Source: CAYPOY01 sp964412395 (GTDB taxonomy: Bacteria; Chloroflexota; Anaerolineae; B4-G1). Taken from it: a stretch of DNA of 23,689 nt. Numbering within the stretch: the stretch's first letter is position 1; each line of letters opens with the position of its first letter. Made by a program: the position numbers and the translations under genes. Below the pieces are notes generated by a model. The model did not search any database and was not told the origin of the DNA. It saw nothing but the letters and a program-made list of their open reading frames with translations. Shown in pieces: positions 14,701-20,029 of the stretch. The stretch spans positions 1 to 23,689 of the forward strand of contig CAYPOY010000040.1 of the NCBI GenBank assembly GCA_964412395.1, in the 5' to 3' direction.

Positions 14701-15379
14701 CAGGGGCCACGTCCAGTTCCTCTCGCAATATCTCCCGGCAGCGGTGGTACTGGGCTATGGCCTCGGCGTCCCGGCCCAGGAGGTGGTAGAGGCGCATCAG
14801 TTCGCGGTGGGCGGCCTCGTGCAGCGGCTCAGCGGCGACCAGGCGTTGGGTGATGGTCAGCGCGCTCTCGTAGTCACCGGCCTGTTTGTGCAGTTCCAGC
14901 AGATGTCCCAGGGCTTCAAGGTAGAGTCCGCGCAGCCGTTCCCGCTCCAGGAGCACCCAGTCGTGGTAGAGGCCGTCGAGGAAGGGGCCGCAGTACAACC
15001 GGATGCAAGAGGCAAGAGGCAGGATGCAAGATGCATCGGTCTGTTCCCTGCGTCCTGCTTCCTGCGTCTTGTTCTCAAATTCCTCCACATCGAGCCAGTA
15101 GTCGCACGCTGGGTCGAAGGCCAGGGTGTCCTCGTCGGCCAGGATGACGCCGGAGCCGATGGCGCGGTGGACGCGCCAGAGGGTGTCGGATAGGCGACGG
15201 CGGGCTTTCTCCTCGGGGAGGTTGGGCCAGAGTGTACCGGCCAGGACGGGGCGAGGGTGGGGATGGTCACGCAGGGTGATGAGATAGGCCAGCAGGTCGC
15301 GAGCCTTGTGGGTGGGCAGTTGGAGGGGTTGCCCGTCGCGCTTGATTCGCAGTCCGCCAAAGGTGTGGAGACGTAACAT
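11702..15379 (-). CDS. BTAD/AfsR-type ATPase regulator with extra C-terminal HTH
   Basis: A 1225-aa transcriptional regulator. Residues 1-95 form an OmpR/SARP winged helix (MLRLHTFGGLRIKRDGQPLQ, then HKARDLLAYLI). Residues about 96-250 form the bacterial transcriptional activation domain (YCGPFLDGLYHDWVLLERER). Next is a STAND/LAL-type ATPase: Walker A GEAGIGKT at 297-304 and Walker B LWVLEDLQWADA near 415. Residues about 690-1110 are helical TPR-like repeats. The last 60 residues (RRHRLLRLLAEAE, then FDVSPRTIRTDLAALRRQGY) are a DeoR-like helix-turn-helix, an unusual second DNA-binding end. Such proteins act as ligand- or protein-triggered switches; the signal is unknown. Two repeat-derived peptides interrupt it, near residues 104-126 and in the TPR region. 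The ATG at 15379 has GAGG 7 bp upstream. Confidence 0.9.
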   Translation of the reverse strand: MLRLHTFGGLRIKRDGQPLQLPTHKARDLLAYLITLRDHPHPRPVLAGTLWPNLPEEKARRRLSDTLWRVHRAIGSGVILADEDTLAFDPACDYWLDVEEFENKTQEAGRREQTDASCILPLASCIRLYCGPFLDGLYHDWVLLERERLRGLYLEALGHLLELHKQAGDYESALTITQRLVAAEPLHEAAHRELMRLYHLLGRDAEAIAQYHRCREILREELDVAPAPETEALYHILSRRASSLPGVPAVHLPAPARRPLPDLDELPLVGRDAERAALLSHLEAAAAGRGGILLLEGEAGIGKTRLARELIAGARWRNIGAALACADESSMPSSYTLLLAALTPVLTPLRLRQLARLVDPVHLQAVAPLLSSFTPFLISSSALPLPDLPPPQACERLQQALIAIVLGLSRIAPHLWVLEDLQWADAETLSLLPLLLPRLTESRALFLLTGRSAELRTTPAVWDALQALDRAGSFPCYTLTCLGADAVRSLVRDLLGGEDDPALTNHLARESEGVPLYLAETLRSWRDEGYLLPTERGTWRWRGDVPTALPSHLGEAVMSHRLSRLSPAADEVLTAAAVIGAEVDFDLLAWVCAPPGTPPDRLASDPHLLAASDELLHLGLLVETDAGYRFGHERVRQAVYHRLSRRERQHFYRRVASAVEALSPERFELLAHHFAAAGERQPAIHYLTRAAERARGFFAHQTALACYERLLDLLTYPEDRLARYDVLRDRAEVLGWIGDREAQGRDLEEMLRLTRALSPSPSQGEGRGGGPRLAETLHLRSEWHRLQGRYRSAEENALAALEIYRQMGDDLACAALLTQLGWNVVYTANYAQAADYFQEALPLYQTLGDLQGQINCLSGLSNAAELDGDYFLALSYLQQNMALAQATDDPHRISRALHNTGVIYYDLGDMDTAEMHLHKALHLKESTGDRRSQALTRFYLGVVHTERGDLGAAQAYLNTALEMLRDMQDASWEGDTLAALGRLALLQDDPATAAERLRAAYQRRRELDEPGYAVIDLSYLALAELALGDEAAAWQHSREAVDELDGGLMGVEHPQRIYYNHFRVAAATRHWAAARAALEKAAHIVAERAERIDYLALRETYRADLRANRAIAEALAKRPPPGHLRVRLARADAPAHRRPTLDETVVVTWTVDAGSPDAALAKREGKVTLRRHRLLRLLAEAETAGARPTVADLSGAFDVSPRTIRTDLAALRRQGYTVRTRGRDA
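13083..13105. repeat. GC-rich hairpin repeat inside the regulator gene
   Basis: CCCTCCCCCT (13083-13092), loop GAG, AGGGGGAGGG (13096-13105): a perfect 10-bp stem. On the coding strand it gives the peptide SPSPSQGEGRGGG between two TPR helices. It is similar to the intergenic hairpin at 10316-10356, so a dispersed repeat seems to have been tolerated in frame. Confidence 0.65.
15001..15075. repeat. Inverted heptamer-repeat array inside the regulator gene
   Basis: The left half consists of degenerate units such as GCAAGAG, GCAAGAG, GCAGGAT, GCAAGAT. The right half has complementary-type units CCTGCGT, CCTGCTT, CCTGCGT, CTTGTTC. Together they form a long imperfect palindrome with 7-bp periodicity. 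It encodes KTQEAGRREQTDASCILPL and ASCIR in the linker before the BTAD core, a segment that does not look like ordinary BTAD sequence. Confidence 0.55.
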
Positions 15380-15444
15380 ATCAGTGCCTCATCGCGCCAG
15401 CGGAATGGCCGCTCTGTGCTCACGTCTGCCCGCATTCGCGTGTC

Positions 15445-15472
15445 ATTATACTATCCCCACGAGGAGGCGCAA
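15445..15472 (-). promoter_or_regulatory. Sigma-70-type promoter of the regulator gene
   Basis: On the minus strand: TTGCGC (15472-15467), 16 bp, TATAAT (15450-15445). It is identical in boxes and spacing to the recO promoter. The DNA just downstream also matches (CAGACGTGAGCA in both), which in recO includes the GTG start. The leader to the regulator ATG is about 60 nt. Confidence 0.72.
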
Positions 15473-15474
15473 AT

Positions 15475-15513
15475 GCCGAACCCCCGAAGACGGGTGGCCT
15501 TCGGGGGTTCGGC
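15475..15513 (-). terminator. Strong hairpin after EEP copy 2
   Basis: A 15-bp perfect stem (15475-15489 with 15499-15513, core GAACCCCCGAAG) and a 9-nt loop, 10 bp after the stop of EEP copy 2 and just before the regulator promoter. It is placed like a terminator, but the following bases (ATTTGCG) hold only a short T stretch, so it may act weakly or with Rho. Confidence 0.6.
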
Positions 15514-15523
15514 GGGGCTTTGG

Positions 15524-16549
15524 TCAATTGCTTAGCAGGCCCAGTCGCGCCACGACGGGCCGGTGATCCGAGGAGCCGTCCCACTCCCCCACCCAGGCGG
15601 CCTCTGCTCTCCAGTTGTTGGAATGAAAGATGTGGTCAATTCGCACCAACCGGCCAGGGTATGGAAACCCCCAGAAGTGTCCTCCCGCCGCCGGGAAGGT
15701 GTGCCCCATCCCCCATCCCGCCTCACGGAAGGTATCCGTCAGGTGCGTTGACAGTGTTCGGTAGACCTCGTGCATCGGAGTCGAATTCAGGTCGCCCAGC
15801 AGGATAAGCGGTTCCGGCTGTCCCTCGACGCGGTCGAGCACGGACTCAATCTGCTCCTGTCGCCAACGGAAGCTTTGCTCCACACTCTCCTGGTCAATTC
15901 CGGTGTAGGGCCAGGCGTGTATATCCACCACCCGCACAGCCCGCCCACTGAAGTCTACCACGACTGAGCACACGCGGCACAGTGTGTCCTCGTCTACGCT
16001 CTCGGTCTGGAGTGGGTAACGGCTCCAGACGGCGACTTCGGCACGGCAGCCGGCGTGCAAGGGGGTGCGGTGGGGGTAGCGCGCACCCATCTCTCGTTCC
16101 AACTGTTGTGCCAGTAAGGGGGTGAGTTCCTGGAAGGCAACCAGGTCTGGGTTAGCGCTCGTGACGGCGGTCACTATCGGGGTGGCATTGGTGGTGGTAA
16201 AGAGTACGTTGTAGGTCATAACGGTCAGGTCAGGACTCTTGGTGTCTGCGCGGGCTACCGGCGACGGGGGCATCAGGTCGCCGCCGAACAGTCCGCAGAA
16301 CAACAGCGTGATGGTCAGCAGCACGCCCCAGGTCATGCGACGGTGGGCCAGCACGGCCAGAAGCGCCATCAATGGCAGCGGTGCAAATAAATAGACCGCG
16401 AAGGCGTTGGCCAGCGCCAGCAGCCAGAACCCGTCGCCGACGAGCCTGTATGCGACGTACCACGCTATCACCGGGGCTGCGTACAGGAGCACCGAGGCCG
16501 ACGCGATTTGTCTGAGCCAACTGCTTGTTGAAAACTCTGATTTCGCCAT
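15524..16549 (-). CDS. Membrane-anchored EEP-family phosphodiesterase/endonuclease (copy 2)
   Basis: A 341-aa paralogue of the protein at 3394-4425, with the same three hydrophobic segments (about 16-90) and all catalytic motifs: N114 in MTYN, E141, H211 in IHAW, D253 and N255 in GDLNSTP, D305 in IDHIF, D328 and H329 in SDH. By eye roughly three quarters of residues are identical over the full length, with differences concentrated in the membrane part and one residue lost near 165. Intact motifs in both copies imply both are functional. No Shine-Dalgarno site precedes the ATG; a TATAAT box lies only 13 bp upstream, suggesting a very short leader. The substrate is unknown. Confidence 0.87.
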   Translation of the reverse strand: MAKSEFSTSSWLRQIASASVLLYAAPVIAWYVAYRLVGDGFWLLALANAFAVYLFAPLPLMALLAVLAHRRMTWGVLLTITLLFCGLFGGDLMPPSPVARADTKSPDLTVMTYNVLFTTTNATPIVTAVTSANPDLVAFQELTPLLAQQLEREMGARYPHRTPLHAGCRAEVAVWSRYPLQTESVDEDTLCRVCSVVVDFSGRAVRVVDIHAWPYTGIDQESVEQSFRWRQEQIESVLDRVEGQPEPLILLGDLNSTPMHEVYRTLSTHLTDTFREAGWGMGHTFPAAGGHFWGFPYPGRLVRIDHIFHSNNWRAEAAWVGEWDGSSDHRPVVARLGLLSN

Positions 16550-16562
16550 TCGTTCTCACACC

Positions 16563-16568
16563 ATTATA
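16563..16568 (-). promoter_or_regulatory. -10 box close to EEP copy 2
   Basis: Perfect TATAAT on the minus strand, 13 bp before the ATG at 16549. No clear -35 box and no ribosome site, so the transcript would start about 7 nt before the start codon. Confidence 0.45.
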
Positions 16569-16626
16569 GTGCACTTTTGTTCACATAACGTGAAAGGAAT
16601 GTGAGATATTGGTTAGAATCCACTGC

Positions 16627-16736
16627 CGACCGAGCCCTTTACGCCTCGGTCAGAGACCTTCGGCGAACGCCTCCCTGATGGGCGAAGGTCTCCCGACTGA
16701 GCCCTTTACGCCTCGGTCAGAGACCTTCGGCGAACG
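16627..16736. repeat. Two 43-bp direct repeats with hairpins
   Basis: Copies at 16627-16669 and 16694-16736 differ at one base and are separated by 24 bp. Each contains a stem GACCGAG/CTCGGTC (one arm altered in copy 2), and GAGACCTTCG of copy 1 pairs with CGAAGGTCTC in the spacer. No open frame covers it convincingly. It may be a structured RNA, a protein-binding array or a dispersed repeat. Confidence 0.75.
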
Positions 16737-17011
16737 AGGAGATTTTAAGAAAACCTTAGATTTTAAAGAAATTCTCAGGGATTCCTTACTTCACATTCAT
16801 CATCATCTGCTAGACGGGTTCTGGGTGCAAAAAAAGTTTTGTACCGGAAACTAGACTGCGTGTGTGAGACTGTGTAGACCTGCCTGAGAATACATTATTG
16901 CGAAGGAGGTCAGGAAGGAAACGAGAGGCCGCTGTCCCTGCAAAAGCAAGGGGGGGGTGGCTTGTTGTTTGTTAGCAGGGGATCACATCGGAGCTCTGGT
17001 TTCTGAAATAA

Positions 17012-17072
17012 CCAGCCCCGCGTGGCGGACACCACCGGGGCTGGGGGCACCGGGTGGCGGAGCACCCCGTGC
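17012..17072 (+). ncRNA. Tandem hairpins with GCGGA-type loops
   Basis: Hairpin A: CCAGCCCCG/CGGGGCTGG (17012-17020 with 17036-17044) plus inner GTGG/CCAC, loop CGGACA. Hairpin B: GCAC and GGGTG (17047-17056) with CACCC and GTGC (17063-17072), loop GCGGAG, one C-C mismatch. Both present GTGGCGGA followed by CAC. Read on the minus strand, hairpin A is followed by TTATTTC and could instead be a terminator. Confidence 0.5.
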
Positions 17073-17169
17073 AGTCCAAGTATACCACAATCTGCGAACA
17101 TTGTCATCTTTCCGTCGAGGGCGCTGACATCGAATTCACATCGTCGCGTCCTGGATCGTGGCCAACCGG

Positions 17170-17206
17170 GCTCACGGGGGTTTCACCTCCGTGAGCTTTT
17201 TGTTTT
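17170..17206 (+). terminator. Rho-independent terminator / attenuator
   Basis: GCTCACGG (17170-17177) pairs with CCGTGAGC (17189-17196), followed directly by TTTTTGTTTT. A downstream segment, CGGTGAGCCGG (17207-17217), is complementary with one bulge to the upstream arm CCGGGCTCACGG and could compete with the terminator stem, the layout of an attenuator. It lies 242 bp before the TasA-like gene. Confidence 0.75.
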
Positions 17207-17267
17207 CGGTGAGCCGGCTCCGAGAGGGGCGGGCCAGACAGGCCGCTTGGATGAGCGGGCCTGGGCC

Positions 17268-17300
17268 GGGGCATCGGGTGGCGGAGCACTCCGTGCGTCC
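17268..17300 (+). repeat. Second copy of the GCGGAG-loop hairpin
   Basis: Nearly repeats 17044-17077. Stem arms GCAT and GGGTG (17271-17280) pair with CACTC and GTGC (17287-17296) around loop GCGGAG. The two C-to-T changes relative to the first copy both turn G-C pairs into G-T/U pairs, so the fold is kept. Confidence 0.6.
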
Positions 17301-17447
17301 TCCTCGAGACGTCGCACGGGGAACACAGCGCCCTGGCCAAAGGTGAAAGGAGGTGAGGCTAGCGCGTATTTTCATCTTTTGTGCGACGTTCGTTTGCGCC
17401 AGACGCCAGTTCTGGCATCAGCCATATCTAGATGAGGAGGATAAATC

Positions 17448-18536
17448 GTGTCACGCAAGATTCTGTTGAGCCTGTTGGTCATCGGGGCCGTGGTCGCCGT
17501 CGTCGCCGGGATCACATACGCTATCTTCAGCGACAACGTCGCATCCGACGATCAGGAGTTCGCGGCCGGCACTGTGGACATCCAGGTCGATGGGAAAGAC
17601 AAGTTCTTCGACACGACCCTGGACATGCTCAACATGGAGCCGGGCAACTGTGCCCGCCAGACAGTGAGGGTCACCAACGTTGGCACTCTACCGGTTGATC
17701 TATGGAACTGGATCTACACGTGGAAACCTTCCACAGACCCAAGACCCAACATCTTCGCCTGCGACCCGAACCCCAACTGCAACATGTACGTGCGGAAGAC
17801 GCTCATCGCACAAAACCCCCACTTCCCTCAGGATGACGAAAAGCTATATCCCCCCGACGGCATAGAGGTCGACTGGGAGGACTACGAACTGGAAGCGTGT
17901 TTGCCGCTGTGCGCCGGCAACCTGTGCCAGGACGGGTTTGGAAAGATGCGCATGTTCTTTCACGCCGTACAGCAGAGCAATCTCGAAGGTTGGGATTGCG
18001 TGAAGCTGATGTACAAGGAAGGGCCTGACTGGATTCCCGATCCGACACTGCCGAAGCATGGCAACAAGTGCTACACCGTCGATGCTAACGGCGACCTGGT
18101 GGTCGTGGTGAACGGCTATTCCCTGAGCCCCGACATGTCGCTCCAGTTGACGCTCAACGGCCAGGGTGGCTGCTCGCGGACTGACCAGATTCTGGCCGGC
18201 GACATCGACGGCGATGGCACAAGTGAGCTATACAATGCCTATTACCGCGGCTTCTGGAACGACGGGACAGGTCTCGAGCCGACGTGCGATCCGAACACCT
18301 CTGGCGAAGGTGTCTATATCTTCGCCCACGGGTCTGACGCTTTCAGCACGCAATACTATGATCCAGCAGCTAAGACCGATGACAACGGCAACTTCAGTGG
18401 GCAGTGGACCATCGATCTACCCTGCGAGGATCACCACTACGTGATCAAGTTCCTGGTCAAGCAGGATCAGTCGCCATGGCTGGAGGAACTGGACGAACTC
18501 GATTACCAAGACTTCGAAGTCTATTGCACCCCGTGA
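17448..18536 (+). CDS. TasA/camelysin-like secreted protein, SipW-type signal
   Basis: A 362-aa exported protein. The N-terminus (ILLSLLVIGAVVAVVAGITY then AIFSDNVAS) matches the SipW-dependent signal pattern of the TasA/CalY family: a long hydrophobic run ending in TYAxFSD. The mature start (SDDQEFAAGTVDIQVDG) and VRVTNVGTLPVDL fit the TasA-type beta sandwich, which polymerises into extracellular fibres in Bacillus biofilms. Unlike Bacillus TasA, this protein is longer and rich in Cys (C68, C105, C111, C151, C155, C160 and more) and has an acidic DIDGDGTSELY segment at 252-262 that may bind calcium. The start is GTG with GAGGAGG 7 bp upstream. It heads a plus-strand cluster with its presumed peptidase next. 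Fibre formation is inferred. Confidence 0.8.
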   Translation: MSRKILLSLLVIGAVVAVVAGITYAIFSDNVASDDQEFAAGTVDIQVDGKDKFFDTTLDMLNMEPGNCARQTVRVTNVGTLPVDLWNWIYTWKPSTDPRPNIFACDPNPNCNMYVRKTLIAQNPHFPQDDEKLYPPDGIEVDWEDYELEACLPLCAGNLCQDGFGKMRMFFHAVQQSNLEGWDCVKLMYKEGPDWIPDPTLPKHGNKCYTVDANGDLVVVVNGYSLSPDMSLQLTLNGQGGCSRTDQILAGDIDGDGTSELYNAYYRGFWNDGTGLEPTCDPNTSGEGVYIFAHGSDAFSTQYYDPAAKTDDNGNFSGQWTIDLPCEDHHYVIKFLVKQDQSPWLEELDELDYQDFEVYCTP

Positions 18537-18564
18537 CCATAGGCGTTTGATTCAGGCCCGCAAC

Positions 18565-18599
18565 GGCTGATGGGACGAGGTATACTCGCCCCATCAGCC
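18565..18599 (+). terminator. Intergenic stem-loop between TasA-like and sipW-like genes
   Basis: GGCTGATGGG (18565-18574) pairs with CCCATCAGCC (18590-18599), and inner CGAG/CTCG closes a GTATA loop. No T-run follows, so it more likely protects the upstream mRNA or partly reduces read-through, giving more structural protein than peptidase. Confidence 0.6.
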
Positions 18600-18637
18600 T
18601 ACTTGGTTGCATAATCGCTGCGAAAGGATCGGCCTCG

Positions 18638-19192
18638 ATGCGTTTTGTCATCCGTGCCCTGCGCTGGATCATCAACCTGGCGTTTGTGTGCTTGCTACTG
18701 GGCCTGACGCTAATGCTGGCCGCTCCCCGTTTGTGGGGGCTGGACTTCCGCGCTGTGGCCAGTGGCAGCATGGAGCCCACCATCCCACTGGGTGCGGTAG
18801 TCGCCGTCCAGTCAGTGGATCCCTCGGCAATCCAGCCCGGGGACGTCATTACCTTTCAGTCGCTGGAGAGCCCCGGCCTGGTGGTGACGCACCGGGTGGT
18901 CGAGGTCGTCGGGTCGCCGGACTCGCGCGCCTTCCGCACCAAGGGTGACGCCAACGACGATGTTGACCTGGCACTGGTCCCGGCCACAAACGTCCTGGGC
19001 CGGGCGTTGTTCCGTGTACCCTACGCGGGCTACCTGGCCCAGTTTGTCCGCACGCGCCAGGGATGGCTCTTTCTGGTGGTGGCCCCCGCTGCCGCCTTGA
19101 TTCTGATGGAACTCGTCAATATCCTGAAGGTTATCTGGTCCAGCGATAGACAGTCATCAAAGGACTCGAAAGCAGCCAAGGAGTCGGTCTGA
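18638..19192 (+). CDS. sipW: SipW-type signal peptidase I
   Basis: A 184-aa membrane peptidase that removes signal peptides of exported proteins. It has an N-terminal membrane helix (about 10-30), the box containing catalytic Ser44 (SGSMEPTIPLG), His85 (VVTHRVV) replacing the usual bacterial Lys, and the Asp box TKGDAND (D104/D107). This Ser-His-Asp form defines the SipW/archaeal/ER class rather than LepB. A second membrane helix spans about 142-166, followed by a charged tail. An AAAGGA site precedes the ATG. SipW enzymes are typically encoded beside their dedicated TasA-like substrates, exactly the arrangement here; the likely clients are the upstream 362-aa protein and perhaps the downstream secreted proteins. 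The symbol is given by class, not proven orthology. Confidence 0.9.
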   Translation: MRFVIRALRWIINLAFVCLLLGLTLMLAAPRLWGLDFRAVASGSMEPTIPLGAVVAVQSVDPSAIQPGDVITFQSLESPGLVVTHRVVEVVGSPDSRAFRTKGDANDDVDLALVPATNVLGRALFRVPYAGYLAQFVRTRQGWLFLVVAPAAALILMELVNILKVIWSSDRQSSKDSKAAKESV

Positions 19193-19362
19193 GGTAGATC
19201 TACACTCGTTTGCGAACCTGCAGACTTTAGAGCCGCTTGCCGGATGGATACTACACAAGTGTCGAGTTCCGGATCAAGCAGACGCGGGGAGGTTGGTCGC
19301 CGCCCTGTTCTTCGCTTGAGCGCATCGGTTGTGTCTGATAGCTATAGAGACGGGAGGGAGCC

Positions 19363-19971
19363 TTGCTACGCTTACCAAGACAGGTAATCAGACTGGCTAC
19401 TGCTGCACTCGTGGTCACCGCTGTCTTTGGGATTGGTGCACCGCAGGTCCTGGGAATGGCCTCGCCGAGCGAACTGAGACGGAGCACAGCACGGGTTCGC
19501 ACGATCCGTATGAGTAATATCGCGCCGGGAGACTCGTTCAGCAAAATGGTGCGGTTTCACAACTACACTTCCGATCCGCTGGACTACCGAGTAGTGTTCG
19601 TCAGACAGGGCAAGCTCTGGAGATGTGACCCTGGCGGCGACAGCCTGTATTACAAGGTGGTATGGAGCCCCGGCGCGAATCAACACCTCGAGCCTGGAGA
19701 GACCGAGGTTGCCAGGATCACAGTGCACTTCCCCCTTGCTGCAGGTAACGAGTGCCAGGGTCGCACCGGATGTCTGCTCGTCCGACGAGGATTCATTCAT
19801 GCCTCTGAAAAAGGTGGTGTATATGAGTGCCGTGCACTGCCTATCTTTTCTCACGGCAGGGAGATGTCGGATGCCGATGACCGCCTCGACGGGCATATCT
19901 GCTGGGATGTGAGCGGGCTCCTGCACCCACTACTCGGCGCTGACTATCAAAAGGAAGATAGCGGAAGATAG
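19363..19971 (+). CDS. Small secreted protein of the SipW cluster
   Basis: A 202-aa exported protein of unrecognised family. TTG at 19363 is taken as the start because GGGAGG lies about 5 bp upstream and the signal peptide (RLATAALVVTAVFGIGAPQV) begins soon after. The mature part has NIAPGDSFSKMVRFHNYTSD and LEPGETEVARITVHFPL, the patterns of TasA/CalY-like beta sandwiches (a PGD turn, then NYTS in place of the usual NxGT, then the late 'xPGE...' strand). Four or more Cys (C73, C125, C132 and others) suggest disulfides. It may be a minor fibre or anchoring subunit, by analogy with TapA in Bacillus; this is inference. A 170-bp spacer separates it from sipW, with no clear promoter. Confidence 0.68.
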   Translation: MLRLPRQVIRLATAALVVTAVFGIGAPQVLGMASPSELRRSTARVRTIRMSNIAPGDSFSKMVRFHNYTSDPLDYRVVFVRQGKLWRCDPGGDSLYYKVVWSPGANQHLEPGETEVARITVHFPLAAGNECQGRTGCLLVRRGFIHASEKGGVYECRALPIFSHGREMSDADDRLDGHICWDVSGLLHPLLGADYQKEDSGR

Positions 19972-20029
19972 CGAATGAGCCGGAGCAGGCGACTGTACTA
20001 GAGCGGCAGTCTATGGAGGCAGACGCGCG

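Larger units (their letters stand above)
16737..17447 (+). promoter_or_regulatory. Long structured leader region of the surface cluster
   Basis: About 700 bp without a credible gene. It begins AT-rich (16740-16860), then has an 8-G run (16950-16957), hairpin CTGGTT/AACCAG (16996-17015), three GCGGA-loop hairpins, a terminator at 17170-17206 and GC-rich paired segments to about 17340. A GAGGAGG site precedes the GTG at 17448. Because the nearest upstream genes are on the other strand, the plus-strand terminator must act on a transcript that starts inside this region, i.e. a leader RNA or small RNA. No known riboswitch consensus was recognised. Confidence 0.55.

Noticed and set aside
16627..16736. 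CRISPR array
   Set aside because: Only two repeats of 43 bp with one 24-bp spacer, and no cas gene in the window.
16737..17160. Cyclic di-GMP, glycine or cobalamin riboswitch
   Set aside because: None of the conserved core sequences I know for these classes could be found in the region.
17022..17435. Plus-strand open frame of 137 codons before the TasA-like gene
   Set aside because: It crosses the terminator and hairpins, has no ribosome site, and its translation is low-complexity. A short leader peptide near 17353 was also considered but its start overlaps the ribosome site.
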